From: DMER64 sp964554535
Lineage (GTDB): Bacteria; Bacteroidota; Bacteroidia; Bacteroidales; UBA932
Assembly (NCBI GenBank): GCA_964554535.1
Contig: CAZKPB010000012.1
Location: 10,520-74,519, forward strand
Direction: 5' to 3'
Length of the DNA: 64,000 nt
How positions within the stretch are numbered: the first letter of the stretch is position 1; the number at the start of each line of letters is the position of its first letter. Under the pieces are notes generated by a model. It was not told the DNA's origin and ran no database searches. It saw only the letters and a list, made by a program, of their open reading frames with translations. The translations under genes were made by a program, and so were the position numbers. Below, piece by piece: positions 9,807 to 19,217 of this stretch.

Positions 9807-12575
9807 ATGAAGATCAATCGCTTAAGGATTCTTCCACTTGCAGTGCTTTTTTTGTTCGCTGTTACCTCCTCGTGCCATAAAGACGATTCTGTATATTTTA
9901 TCAAGACCGATCCCGTGCAGTTGAAAGTGCCGCAAAAAGGCGGGACGTATCACGTGGTGGTACAATCCAATGCAGGCTGGAGTTTGGATTTTCCCGAGAA
10001 TTGGGGCAGCGCGAGCATCAATTCTGCCAATGTGGGGGTGACTCCCGTGTATATGAAGTTGACTTTTTCTGCCAACAACGGGGAGAAAATCCGTTACCAG
10101 AACCTCACTTTCTCTTCCAAGTCGGGGAACGTGCAGACCTTACTGGTGCTGGCACAGGCCGGTACGGTGGAGGACTTTGGCGATGACCCCGGTGATGAAC
10201 CCGACGAACCGCCTATCCCCGATACTAAGGAGGATACTCTTTCCGTTGAGCCGCAGACACTGGCGTTTGGAGGTCAGGGCGGCCTGAAGACCGTGAGATT
10301 TACCTCCAATCAGAAATGGAGTTATGTGGGGTCCAGTCAGTCGTGGTGCCGCGTCTTGTCGGTGCCGCCCTCGGAAATACAGGAAGCCGGCGTCCGCACG
10401 CTGACCCTTTTTGCAGAACGTTCGTCACTCACTTCAGGGCGTACCGCCATTGTGACGTTTGTCTCTTCCAATGACTCACTGCTTACTCTTCAAGTTACGC
10501 AGCGTGCCCCGGGTATCTATGTGGAGGAAGACCTGGCGGCTTTCCGCGATTCTGTCAATGCCGGCAAGCATCAGGCGGGATTTATGGACAAGGACAGTGT
10601 GATTCAGTTGTATGCCAATATGGACTTGTCCGATTATCCCAATTGGGAACCTATAGGAATTTACTTCGGATCCAAGATGCGTAGCATAAAGGGTACATTT
10701 AACGGAAACGGGCACACGGTGCACCATCTGAATATCACATCTTCTTCATCTTCTCTGGCTTTGGGCTTGTTTGGTTATCTGGACAATGCAACGGTTCAGA
10801 ATCTGACGGTGGCGTCTGATTGCGCCATCTCGGCAACCGCTACCAATACGGGCACCTATCCGTTGCGTGTGGGAGGCATTGTGGGGTATGTGGACGGCGG
10901 CATAGTGGACAATTGCCATTTTATGGGCACTGTCAGCGTATACCAACCGGAGAGCAGCCTGCAGCCCTATACCGGAGGTATTGCCGGACACGTGGAATAC
11001 GATAGTTATTATGGAACGACGGCTTATGTGATCAACAGCTCCAACAGCGGCACCATCACGGCCGACTCGTATGTGGGAGGCATTGCGGGGTATTTGTATA
11101 AATCATACGTAGACAACTGTCAGAATAAGGTGACGGCTTCCGTGAACGGGGGCTCTATTTCCGGCGGTATTGTGGGAATGAGTAACGGATCTACCATGGA
11201 GGGAAGTACCAATAACGGCAGTGTGGGCGGAAAAGAAGCGGTGGGAGGCATTTGCGGTATGCAAATGGGAACTTCTACCATTGACGGGTGCGTCAACAAC
11301 AAGGATATAAGCGCCACGCCCGACAGCGAAGGCAGTTCGGACGCAGTGGCCGGGATTGTGGGAGCTTCCTTGGACTCGTTTGTGGCAGGATGTACCAATA
11401 ACGGAGCCATAAGCGGCGTTGGTGAAGTGGGGGGGGTGGTGGGGGATGCTTACGGTGCTTTCTCTGAATTTGAAAACAGCCACAATTACGGTACGGTTAC
11501 CGGAAACGACGCGGTGGGAGGTATTTGCGGCAAATTAACGGAAGGTGTTAAAATAACATCCTGTACCAATCATATGGACGCCACGGTGACCTCTTCCTCG
11601 GTGGGTGGCGGTATTTGCGGTACCACCACGGACGAGAGCGCCTCGGCCCGGGTATCGGGATGTACCAACCTGGCTGCCGTCAATGCGTTGGAATATGCCG
11701 GTGGCATTGTGGGTTGGGCGTATTGTGACGTGGAATCCTGCACCAACAGCGGTGCCGTTGTTTCTACGCTTACCGACACCACTTCCGTAAGCGGTGGGGA
11801 CGGGGATCAGGGAATTACGGTAGATGCCCTCAGCGTGACCGGGAGTGGAGGTATTGCCGCCATTGCGTGCGGCGATGTGACCTCCAGTACCAACTCGGGA
11901 GAAATCAAAGGGTTGTTTGCCGGCGGAATGGTGGCCTGGACTTACGGTAGCACTTACAATAACCTCACCTCCTGCACCAATTCGGGTGCGGTGGACGGGA
12001 CCCGGATTTCCGGTGGGGTGGTGGCCATGAATTACGGAGGGCACAAAGTGGATACCTGCCTGAATTCGGGAGCGGTGACCGGTCTTATGTATATAGGCGG
12101 CATTGCGGGATTCAACAACACCGGCAAGTTGTATAGGTGTGATAATTCGGGAAGCGTTACCGGCCTTACCGGCGAGGCGGAAGAGTACTTTTTTGCCGGC
12201 GGGGTATGTGGCAACAATTACCGGGGCACCATGGAAAGTTGTTACAACAAGGGGGCCGTGGCCCGGACGGATACCCTAGGTGAATCCAAGTATGTGGGAG
12301 GGCTGTTGGGATACAACGTGGCTTCTTCCGCTAACTCGGCTTCCAACGGGGTTATCAAGACCAGCGTGCACAGCGGGACGGTCAACGCATACCATAATGA
12401 AGAATCCTATGCCTATGTGGGTGCCATCTGCGGATTTTTCCATTCCGGAACCAATGATGTGGACCAGGATGGGGGCACGCGCAGTACCGGTACGGTGACC
12501 CGTGTGTTGCCCGGAGGCACTACGGAAGAAGGGGTTGCCGGAGATCTGAATTACTATTTTGGAGGAACAAATTAA
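9807..12575 (+). CDS. Surface lipoprotein with BACON domains and GLUG repeats
   Basis: 922-aa exported lipoprotein, signal peptide ending in lipobox VTSSC (Cys about 23). Residues about 32-115 and 145-232 look like two BACON domains, with an acidic Pro-rich linker DDPGDEPDEPPIPD between them. From about 240 to the end there are more than a dozen GLUG-type repeats of the form GGI(V/C)G...V..C.N.G.(V/I), expected to form a beta-helix. BACON domains are associated with carbohydrate or mucin binding and GLUG repeats with surface adhesins, so a cell-surface binding role is likely. No catalytic motif is seen. The small lipoprotein gene follows after a 36-bp gap and is probably co-transcribed. Confidence 0.9.
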   Translation: MKINRLRILPLAVLFLFAVTSSCHKDDSVYFIKTDPVQLKVPQKGGTYHVVVQSNAGWSLDFPENWGSASINSANVGVTPVYMKLTFSANNGEKIRYQNLTFSSKSGNVQTLLVLAQAGTVEDFGDDPGDEPDEPPIPDTKEDTLSVEPQTLAFGGQGGLKTVRFTSNQKWSYVGSSQSWCRVLSVPPSEIQEAGVRTLTLFAERSSLTSGRTAIVTFVSSNDSLLTLQVTQRAPGIYVEEDLAAFRDSVNAGKHQAGFMDKDSVIQLYANMDLSDYPNWEPIGIYFGSKMRSIKGTFNGNGHTVHHLNITSSSSSLALGLFGYLDNATVQNLTVASDCAISATATNTGTYPLRVGGIVGYVDGGIVDNCHFMGTVSVYQPESSLQPYTGGIAGHVEYDSYYGTTAYVINSSNSGTITADSYVGGIAGYLYKSYVDNCQNKVTASVNGGSISGGIVGMSNGSTMEGSTNNGSVGGKEAVGGICGMQMGTSTIDGCVNNKDISATPDSEGSSDAVAGIVGASLDSFVAGCTNNGAISGVGEVGGVVGDAYGAFSEFENSHNYGTVTGNDAVGGICGKLTEGVKITSCTNHMDATVTSSSVGGGICGTTTDESASARVSGCTNLAAVNALEYAGGIVGWAYCDVESCTNSGAVVSTLTDTTSVSGGDGDQGITVDALSVTGSGGIAAIACGDVTSSTNSGEIKGLFAGGMVAWTYGSTYNNLTSCTNSGAVDGTRISGGVVAMNYGGHKVDTCLNSGAVTGLMYIGGIAGFNNTGKLYRCDNSGSVTGLTGEAEEYFFAGGVCGNNYRGTMESCYNKGAVARTDTLGESKYVGGLLGYNVASSANSASNGVIKTSVHSGTVNAYHNEESYAYVGAICGFFHSGTNDVDQDGGTRSTGTVTRVLPGGTTEEGVAGDLNYYFGGTN

Positions 12576-12611
12576 TAAACAATATTACTATTTACCACTG
12601 AATTGAATTTT

Positions 12612-12992
12612 ATGAAAAAAGTGCTGAAAATGCTTTGTGTGGTGTGCGTGTTATGCACCACAATGGCCGTGAGCTGTGAGAAAAATGCCAAATGGACGGC
12701 TGCGGATCTGGTAGGTACCTGGGTATACGATGACGATCCCCGTTACAGTGTCACCTTTAATTCCAACGGAAGCCTCAATTATGTGGCTCCCGATGCCGAA
12801 TCCAATATTACTCCCACCTATACGGTCAACGGGGAATTAATCACCATACGTGTGGTGATGGCAAGTGCCACCGTTACGGATGTGGTAAAGGTAACTTCTC
12901 TGTCCGGAAACAAGATGGTTATATACTACGACGGTGACTTGCTGTTTGATGAACAATCACTTACGGGCGAGTATAAGCTCACCCGCAAGTAA
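12612..12992 (+). CDS. Small lipoprotein with a lipocalin-like beta-rich body
   Basis: 126 aa. The ATG at 12612 gives a signal peptide with lipobox MAVSC; an in-frame TTG at 12603 is less likely. The mature part starts WTAADLVGTWVYDDD and alternates short beta strands (SVTFNSNGSLNYV, YTVNGELITIRV, NKMVIYYDGDLL), as in lipocalin-like Bacteroidales lipoproteins where a G-T-W motif opens the fold. The ligand is unknown. It follows the GLUG lipoprotein in the same direction, and its stop lies 8 bp from the stop of the convergent DUF1080 gene. Confidence 0.8.
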   Translation: MKKVLKMLCVVCVLCTTMAVSCEKNAKWTAADLVGTWVYDDDPRYSVTFNSNGSLNYVAPDAESNITPTYTVNGELITIRVVMASATVTDVVKVTSLSGNKMVIYYDGDLLFDEQSLTGEYKLTRK

Positions 12993-13000
12993 CAAGTCGC

Positions 13001-16000
13001 TTACAATTCCTTCACGCGGATGTTGCGGAACCACAGTTCCGACCCGTGGCCCAGGAATCCGATTTTCCCCTTTTTGTTGAACAATCCGGGGTGTTCCTGA
13101 CCGTCAATCGGTCCGTTTGAAATATCTCCCTCTGTAATTACTACGCCATTGAGAGTTACTCTAATGTAATTTCCTTTGGCGTAGATTTCTTCTGTGTTCC
13201 ATTCACCCACCGGTTTGAACGCGTGCGTGTGCTGCGCGGGAATGACTCCGTAGACCGACCCGTGGTACTGGTAGGGCTTGAGCCAGGGCTGGTAAATGGG
13301 GTTGTAATGGTCCAGAATCTGGATTTCCATACCCACGTAGGCGGCGTCTCCCTCCCCCGGGGCGCGGATTCCCACGCCGTTATTGGCTCCCGCAGTGAGC
13401 TTGAACTCAAAGCGGAAGACAAAATCGCCGTATTCCTTGACCGTATAGATGTCTCCGAATCCCTGATCGGTGGGGTGCACGGCCAGGGTGCCGTTCTCGG
13501 TCACATAGTCGGTGGTGTTGCCCATCCATTGGTGCAGGTGGGTGCCGTCAAAGAGCATCTCAAAACCTTCTGCTTTTTCTTGTGCCGACAATTCCACCGG
13601 TTTTACGGCCGGCAGTTCTTTGATGTACAGATTCCGGTAGGCTACCTTGCTACCGTGTGCCTGCAATTCCACGGGCCCCTCGGGGAAGATGGGAAGGCTG
13701 CGGTCCCAGTAGTTTTCCATAATGACATTATCCACCACCAGGGTACCGTTCAAATAGACCGTAACCCTTTCGCCCACCATCTTGATGTAGAAACTGTTCC
13801 ACTCTCCCAGGCGGTTGTCGGCCACGCACAGGGGCTCGCTGGTGTGCAGCTTGTTGTTATACAAGGCACCTGACCCCACCTGAGCTCCCACGTCCACGCG
13901 GGCGGTATCCCAGATCTGTACCTGGGGGGCGCCGCGCAGGTAGATACCGGCATCGGCGTCGGGACCTTGGGGATACAGCAGCCAGTCCACGTACATCTCA
14001 AAATCCCCGTAGGATTTTTTGGTGCACAGGTTGTTTCCCTTTCCCAGGAACACAATCTTACCGTCTTCAATCACCCATTGACTGAAGGCCTGCGCATCCA
14101 CCTCTTTTTGAGCTTTTTGCAGGGCTTCCGGCTTCATGGCGGCACGAGATATGGGATTGCCCACCAGCCCCTGCCATTGGGAAAGGTCTTTCCCGTTGAA
14201 CATACTGACAAAGCCTGCTGACTGCGGCAGGTTGTCAAAATATTGTTGTACGTTTTGTTTGTAATAAATTACGTCTGGGTCGCCCGTAGTTTCCAGCACG
14301 GTCAGGGATTGGCGCAACAAATCGCTTACCTGTGCCGAGTGAAATTCGGGGTGATTTACGGCCAGTGTATAGATGCTCATAGCCGAGGCGGCGCGGACAT
14401 TCTCCGCGGGACTGTCCAGATAGTCACCGCAGGCAATGATACCCAGGAAGGTACCGGTCTTTCCGATGGCTTGCAGCAGGGCGGCCTGTCGGGCGGGGTC
14501 CTGTGGCACATCCAGCGCCTTGCGCAGGAAAATCAGTTTCTGTGCCCCCGGGGCGTCCCACAGGTTGATCATCCGGATATATTCTGCCACGGGCATTTTT
14601 GTCCCGGTCAAATCCAGCACTTTTTTAATATTGGTATGGGAAAGCGGCACATAATACAAGGCTTGTTTATCCGGAGCGGCCTTAGCCATCCGAGCGGAAA
14701 GCAGGTCAAACTGTTGGTCCAAGCTCAGGCCTTCCAGGGTGGTTCTGACGGCTTCCTGGTAGTTGGACACGTATTCCGTCGGGGCGTTTTCCAGCAAATG
14801 GAAGTACCTCTCTCTGTGCGCCGGGTCAGCAACCCCCGCAAGCGCTTTGGCCGCTGCAGCCTTCACCGCAGCGGAAGCGGCGGACAACTGTTCTATAACA
14901 AACGCTTCCTGTTCTCTTGCCCGTCGCAGGGCCAGCAGTTCCAGTACCGCGGCTTTGCCTTCTTCACCGGCCGTCGGGTACACGGTCATTACGTCCGGCA
15001 CTATGTTTCCGGGGCACTCGGCCAAACTCTCCTTGCCCAGGGCCACACGCAGGGAGTCAGCGCTTGTGAGCAGTGCCGCCAGGGCGGTACGTTCTACCTG
15101 TCCGCCCGTCTTTACAAGGACTCCGGCAGCGGCCTGTCTTACTTCTTGCGCAGGGTGGTCAAGATACGGCACCAGGAAATGGGTCAGGGCGGCATTTTTT
15201 TGATTTCCAAACCAGGTTATGAGGTCTGCCATAGCCTCGGGCGTAAGCGAAGGCAGTGCCTTTAGCAAAGAGGCATTTATGGCGGCATCGGTAAAATCGG
15301 CGGCCCGCCGTAAGGCGGTGGCGCGGTAGGCGCGGTCAGAGTCTTTGAGGGCGGCGCTTACGTACTTCATACCGGCTTCCTGTTGCAATTCCAGCAGGAA
15401 GTCCAGGGCATCGCAGCGGTCATTGGATGTGGCGGCTTTGGAGAGCACCGGTTTTACGGCCTTGACCATCTGCCGGGTATTGACGCCGTCCCACATACGG
15501 CGCAACAGGGTGAGGTAATCCGTAACGGGACCTTTGGCCATCAGTTGGGCGCTGGCCAGAGTGCCGCAACGTCCCAGCGCGTGGTACGCGACGTCTTTAA
15601 GCTCTTGGGGTCCGTCGGAGAGCACTTGCGCTATTTTGCGCTCGGCCAGCAGGCTGCCCGTTTGGGACAGAGCGGTAAGGGTCTGTGCGTTGAGGGGAAC
15701 ACTCAGCAGGGCTTCCACGGCCTGTGGGCCCCCAATGGAGGCAAGAGCCGCGGATGCAGGAGCTGCGAGTACCTTATCAGAAAGGTATGAGGTCAGCACG
15801 GGAATGCTTGAGGCTTGTCCCAGTAGTTGTAGTTTTCTGATTACAAAAGCTTTGTTATAGTCATCGGCAAGGGAGGGCAGTACAGCGGCCAGATTGCCTG
15901 CCAGGGCATTGCGCAGCGAGTCGCTTTGACTCGGGCGGGTAGCGTACAGCACCATGCCGTCCAGGGCGTATTCCACACCGGGCAGTGCTTCGCCGGCTGG

Positions 16001-16207
16001 CTTGAGCATGGAGGCAAGCATTTGGACGCCTTCTTGCCCGGTGGAGAACAGGTCTTCCATTAGGCGGACAAAAAGGGCCTCGTCCGTCGCGGGGAGCTGG
16101 TTGAGGGCGTCACCCACTTTGGTGGCCGGAGTGCGGACCGGGCTTTGGGCCTGCAGGGCGGTGAGGCTCCACAGACCAATCAATATAAGGCTGAGTATTT
16201 TTTTCAT
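13001..16207 (-). CDS. Exported HEAT-repeat protein with two DUF1080 (3-keto-disaccharide hydrolase-type) domains
   Basis: 1068 aa from the ATG at 16207, with a signal peptide ending near LTALQAQ. Residues about 35-640 are HEAT-like alpha-helical repeats. Residues about 655-860 and 880-1068 are two DUF1080 beta-sandwich domains, each opening with the typical block (SMFNGKDLSQWQG and MLFDGTHLHQWMG). DUF1080 proteins include enzymes that cleave 3-keto-glycosides, and others that only bind. The upstream gene of the same operon encodes a Tat-type Gfo/Idh/MocA oxidoreductase, the enzyme class that makes 3-keto sugars, so a joint oxidise-then-cleave route for glycosides is a reasonable inference. 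Having two DUF1080 domains on a HEAT scaffold in one chain is unusual. Confidence 0.87.
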   Translation of the reverse strand: MKKILSLILIGLWSLTALQAQSPVRTPATKVGDALNQLPATDEALFVRLMEDLFSTGQEGVQMLASMLKPAGEALPGVEYALDGMVLYATRPSQSDSLRNALAGNLAAVLPSLADDYNKAFVIRKLQLLGQASSIPVLTSYLSDKVLAAPASAALASIGGPQAVEALLSVPLNAQTLTALSQTGSLLAERKIAQVLSDGPQELKDVAYHALGRCGTLASAQLMAKGPVTDYLTLLRRMWDGVNTRQMVKAVKPVLSKAATSNDRCDALDFLLELQQEAGMKYVSAALKDSDRAYRATALRRAADFTDAAINASLLKALPSLTPEAMADLITWFGNQKNAALTHFLVPYLDHPAQEVRQAAAGVLVKTGGQVERTALAALLTSADSLRVALGKESLAECPGNIVPDVMTVYPTAGEEGKAAVLELLALRRAREQEAFVIEQLSAASAAVKAAAAKALAGVADPAHRERYFHLLENAPTEYVSNYQEAVRTTLEGLSLDQQFDLLSARMAKAAPDKQALYYVPLSHTNIKKVLDLTGTKMPVAEYIRMINLWDAPGAQKLIFLRKALDVPQDPARQAALLQAIGKTGTFLGIIACGDYLDSPAENVRAASAMSIYTLAVNHPEFHSAQVSDLLRQSLTVLETTGDPDVIYYKQNVQQYFDNLPQSAGFVSMFNGKDLSQWQGLVGNPISRAAMKPEALQKAQKEVDAQAFSQWVIEDGKIVFLGKGNNLCTKKSYGDFEMYVDWLLYPQGPDADAGIYLRGAPQVQIWDTARVDVGAQVGSGALYNNKLHTSEPLCVADNRLGEWNSFYIKMVGERVTVYLNGTLVVDNVIMENYWDRSLPIFPEGPVELQAHGSKVAYRNLYIKELPAVKPVELSAQEKAEGFEMLFDGTHLHQWMGNTTDYVTENGTLAVHPTDQGFGDIYTVKEYGDFVFRFEFKLTAGANNGVGIRAPGEGDAAYVGMEIQILDHYNPIYQPWLKPYQYHGSVYGVIPAQHTHAFKPVGEWNTEEIYAKGNYIRVTLNGVVITEGDISNGPIDGQEHPGLFNKKGKIGFLGHGSELWFRNIRVKEL

Positions 16208-16214
16208 GGTAGTG

Positions 16215-17474
16215 TCAGATTTTCCAGGGGCCGCGCATAGGTTGGTCAATTAACGCATTGGCGGCAGGGTCATTGATAAATTTCAATTTGACGGGGTCAA
16301 ATTCCAGGTTGCGGTTGAGCCGCAGGGCCACAGCGCCCATATTGACCACCGTGCTGCTGCGGAACCCGTTGTCCTGGTTCAGTGCAAAGGGACGGCGGGT
16401 GCGGATGCATTCGGTAAAATCGGTGTTTTGAGGCGCTGGGTCGGGGAAAGCCGCCAGTTTGTACTTCCAGTCGGGAATGTCGCAGATAAAATTCTGGTAA
16501 ACGTTTCCGTTGGGGCCGGCAATGTAGGGCGTGTCGGGGTTTCCGTAGTCGGCACCCCAGAGTACTATCTGGCATCCGTCGGCGTAGGTGTAGGTGATGC
16601 TGCGCCAGGTACCCACGGCGTCGGGGTGTTGCTGGGGAGCGTCAATTTCCACCTTGACGGGGCTGTCGTTGTCCTTGCCCAACAGGTATTGCACGGGGTC
16701 AATATAATGCTGGCCCATATCGCATAGTCCGCCGCCGTCGTAATCCCAGTAGCCCCGGAACGTCTGGTGGGTGCGGTGGGCATTGTAAGGCTTGTAGGGA
16801 GCAGGTCCCAGCCATAAATCGTAATCAAAATGGGAGGGTACGGGTTCCGGGGTAAGGTTTTCTTTCCCCACCCAGTAGAACTTCCAGTCAAAACCGGTGT
16901 GCTTTGAGATGGTCACTTTCAGCGGCCAGCCAAGCAGTCCGCTGTCCACCAATTTTTTGAGCGGCTTTACCGGAGTGCCTAATCCGTAGAAGGTATCCGT
17001 GAAGCGGAACCAGGTATTGAGCCGGAAGATGCGGCTGTTGCGCCGTACGGCCTCCATGACGCGTTTGCCCTCTCCAATGGTGCGGGTCATGGGCTTTTCG
17101 CACCAAATGTCCTTGCCGGCCTTGGCGGCTTCTACGCACATAATGCCGTGCCAGTGGGGCGGGGTGGCAATATGCACCACGTCCACATCGGGGTCGTGAA
17201 TCAAATCCATAAAATGGTGGTACGTCTTGACTTTGTCCGGAACCAGTTTGACGGCGGCTTCCAGGTGATGATCGTCCACATCGCACAGGGCCGTAAGCCG
17301 GGCTCCGGCATAATCAATATGTCCCACTCCCATGCCGCCCAGGCCGATAATGCCTTTGGTCAGCTGGTCGCTTGGGGCAATGAAGCCGTTGCCTCCCAGC
17401 ACACGGCGCGGAATGATGGTCAGGGCAGCCAGTCCTCCGGCCGCTTTGAGAAAGTTTCTTCTGTTGAGACTCAT
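16215..17474 (-). CDS. Tat-exported Gfo/Idh/MocA-family oxidoreductase
   Basis: 419 aa. The start is the ATG at 17474, because it gives a twin-arginine leader NRRNFLKAAGG; the longer in-frame version has no sensible N-terminus. A Rossmann fold begins at about 38 (GIIGLGGMGVGHIDYAGAR). EKPMTRTIGEGKRV carries the conserved EKP lysine, and the C-terminal half contains the GGGLCDMGQHYID dimerisation/catalytic segment. The family oxidises or reduces sugars and cyclitols using NAD(P); Tat export in such enzymes usually reflects a tightly bound cofactor. It lies 19 bp after the C69 gene and 7 bp before the DUF1080 gene, so the three form one operon. The substrate is unknown. Confidence 0.9.
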   Translation of the reverse strand: MSLNRRNFLKAAGGLAALTIIPRRVLGGNGFIAPSDQLTKGIIGLGGMGVGHIDYAGARLTALCDVDDHHLEAAVKLVPDKVKTYHHFMDLIHDPDVDVVHIATPPHWHGIMCVEAAKAGKDIWCEKPMTRTIGEGKRVMEAVRRNSRIFRLNTWFRFTDTFYGLGTPVKPLKKLVDSGLLGWPLKVTISKHTGFDWKFYWVGKENLTPEPVPSHFDYDLWLGPAPYKPYNAHRTHQTFRGYWDYDGGGLCDMGQHYIDPVQYLLGKDNDSPVKVEIDAPQQHPDAVGTWRSITYTYADGCQIVLWGADYGNPDTPYIAGPNGNVYQNFICDIPDWKYKLAAFPDPAPQNTDFTECIRTRRPFALNQDNGFRSSTVVNMGAVALRLNRNLEFDPVKLKFINDPAANALIDQPMRGPWKI

Positions 17475-17493
17475 ACTATCAGTAATAAATTGT

Positions 17494-19134
17494 CTATCGG
17501 AGCTTGTTGTTGGTATATTTGACAAACAGCGTGTTACGCAGCTTGTGGTAGGTGTCCATAATGGTGTCGGCACATTGTTGGGCGTATTGGTCCAGCAAGG
17601 CCACCGCCTTTTGGTGGTCTTGCTTGTCCAGTTCCAAATACTGCTGTTCAATGAGCGCGTTCTGGATAAAGAACGAGGTTTCCATGGGCTCGCGGGCCTG
17701 CCGCAAGTCTTCCTTGGCGTCCTGATAACACAGGTTCAACAGGTTGTCAATCACGTCAAAGGCCCAGCGGGAAGACGTCTCTGAGAATTCCTCGGGATTG
17801 TACTCCCTATATACGGCCGGCGTAACGGTCATCCCGGCATAGAACGGAATATAGGGCGATGCGTACGCATTGTCCTGAAACACCCAGTATACGCCTCCTA
17901 TTTGCCGAGGCAACCAGCCGCGCAACTGTGCGCACATGCCGTACTCTCCGTCCACCCGCGCCGTCAGGCGGCGGCGGTTGGTACGCAGGAGCTTCTGCAA
18001 CTCGGCATTGGGAAAGGGGGTGGCCAGGCGGCTCTTCTGGGCCTTGCCGTCCTTGCCCACAATGTACCAGGCGGCATCATTTTCCTTGTCGTAGATGGTG
18101 CCGGTGAAGGTAGAGCGCTGGAAAGCCATGATGTCCTGTATGGTAAACAGTTTGTCGGGCTTGAACGAGAAGGGGTACATTCCAATGGGTTCTATGGTGG
18201 CGCCGTACTGGTCCAGGTTTTTGTAAGGGTCTGTGGTCCAGCGTTGCGGCAGTTCGGGCAGGTTGGGGTTATACAGCGCGTTGAACAGCCATTGGCGGTG
18301 TGTGTGGGCTTCACGCGGGGTCACACCGGCGTAGGCGTTGCTCCAGATAAAGGGCATGGTGCCGTTTGGATCCCACCAGCCGTGCTCAATGGCTACGCTC
18401 TGATAGTTGGCGCTGGCTTTGTATTCGTCGGGTTTGGAAAGGTCAATTTCTTCTATGACGCTCCAGTTGGATATGATGGCCACGTGGTCGTCCGGTACGC
18501 GGCGGGCGGCCCAGATACAACCCAAAGTGCCGCTGTCTTTTTTCCAGCCTTTGCCCACGGCAAAGAACTCAAGCACCCACACTTCGTCGGGGTCGGCCAG
18601 GGTAACCAGTTCGGGGTCTTGTCCGCAGGAGGGCAGAAAGCCGTAGGTCTCCATAAGGGAGGTCATCAGCTCCAGTGCCTCGCGGGCGGTCTTGCAGCGT
18701 TGCAGGGCAAAGATCTGGGCCTGTTCTATGGTCATGATCTGGTCGCCTTCATCCACGGTCAGTTGCAGTTCGGGCCGCTGGTTGGTAGTGCTTTCCCCGA
18801 TACAGAGTTGGTATTCGTTCATATGCGAATAGGCCGAGTGGAAATACGTATAGGTTTGGGCCACCTGTGGAATGGTGCCCAGCACCCGTCCGTAGTCGTT
18901 GATGGGGCGACTGTTTTCCAGCAGCCCCCAATACACGTTGGCCACCGCCCCATTGGGGAATTGCTGTCCGGGGACAATACGTATCCGGCTGTCGGGACCG
19001 CAGTCGGTGTGGGAATTCAGTACGCTGCCGTCGGCCGTGGCTTTCTTGCCTGCCACTATCACGGTGCAGGCGTGGGAGTTTTGCGCAAGGCCCGCTCCAA
19101 GCAGGAAAAGGGCACATAAGAAGAGTCGTTTCAC
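17494..19134 (-). CDS. Exported C69-family dipeptidase
   Basis: 546 aa. Signal peptide residues 1-22, with cleavage before CTVIVAGKKATADGS placing the Ntn-hydrolase nucleophile cysteine at the mature N-terminus, as in the C69 (dipeptidase A) family. Further family stretches are HTDCGPDSRIR, YFHSAYSHMNEYQLCIGEST and WVLEFFAVGKGW. It should cleave dipeptides or similar amides in the periplasm. It is first in a minus-strand operon with the Gfo/Idh/MocA and DUF1080 genes. Its promoter region is shared with the divergent DUF362 gene and contains a perfect 22-bp palindrome (19177-19198). Confidence 0.9.
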   Translation of the reverse strand: MKRLFLCALFLLGAGLAQNSHACTVIVAGKKATADGSVLNSHTDCGPDSRIRIVPGQQFPNGAVANVYWGLLENSRPINDYGRVLGTIPQVAQTYTYFHSAYSHMNEYQLCIGESTTNQRPELQLTVDEGDQIMTIEQAQIFALQRCKTAREALELMTSLMETYGFLPSCGQDPELVTLADPDEVWVLEFFAVGKGWKKDSGTLGCIWAARRVPDDHVAIISNWSVIEEIDLSKPDEYKASANYQSVAIEHGWWDPNGTMPFIWSNAYAGVTPREAHTHRQWLFNALYNPNLPELPQRWTTDPYKNLDQYGATIEPIGMYPFSFKPDKLFTIQDIMAFQRSTFTGTIYDKENDAAWYIVGKDGKAQKSRLATPFPNAELQKLLRTNRRRLTARVDGEYGMCAQLRGWLPRQIGGVYWVFQDNAYASPYIPFYAGMTVTPAVYREYNPEEFSETSSRWAFDVIDNLLNLCYQDAKEDLRQAREPMETSFFIQNALIEQQYLELDKQDHQKAVALLDQYAQQCADTIMDTYHKLRNTLFVKYTNNKLR

Positions 19135-19159
19135 GATGAGTTTTTTTTGGGTATTCTTA

Positions 19160-19167
19160 CAAAGATA
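19160..19167 (-). promoter_or_regulatory. -7 element TATCTTTG for the C69 operon
   Basis: The minus strand reads TATCTTTG 25 nt before the ATG at 19134. A TTTG lies 17 nt further upstream (188 down to 185), slightly closer than the usual 19-21, and falls inside the palindrome at 19177-19198. Confidence 0.6.
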
Positions 19168-19176
19168 AGGATATTT

Positions 19177-19198
19177 AACTTTCGCAAATGCGAAAGTT
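19177..19198. promoter_or_regulatory. Perfect 22-bp palindrome between divergent promoters (candidate operator)
   Basis: AACTTTCGCA, two A's, then TGCGAAAGTT: a perfect inverted repeat with 10-bp arms and a 2-bp spacer. It covers the -33 region of the minus-strand C69 promoter and a -7-like box (TAACTTTCG) of the plus-strand DUF362 operon. Such placement is typical for a dimeric regulator controlling both directions. No regulator gene lies next to it, so the binding protein is unknown. Confidence 0.55.
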
Positions 19199-19217
19199 TC
19201 CCTATATTTACCACATC

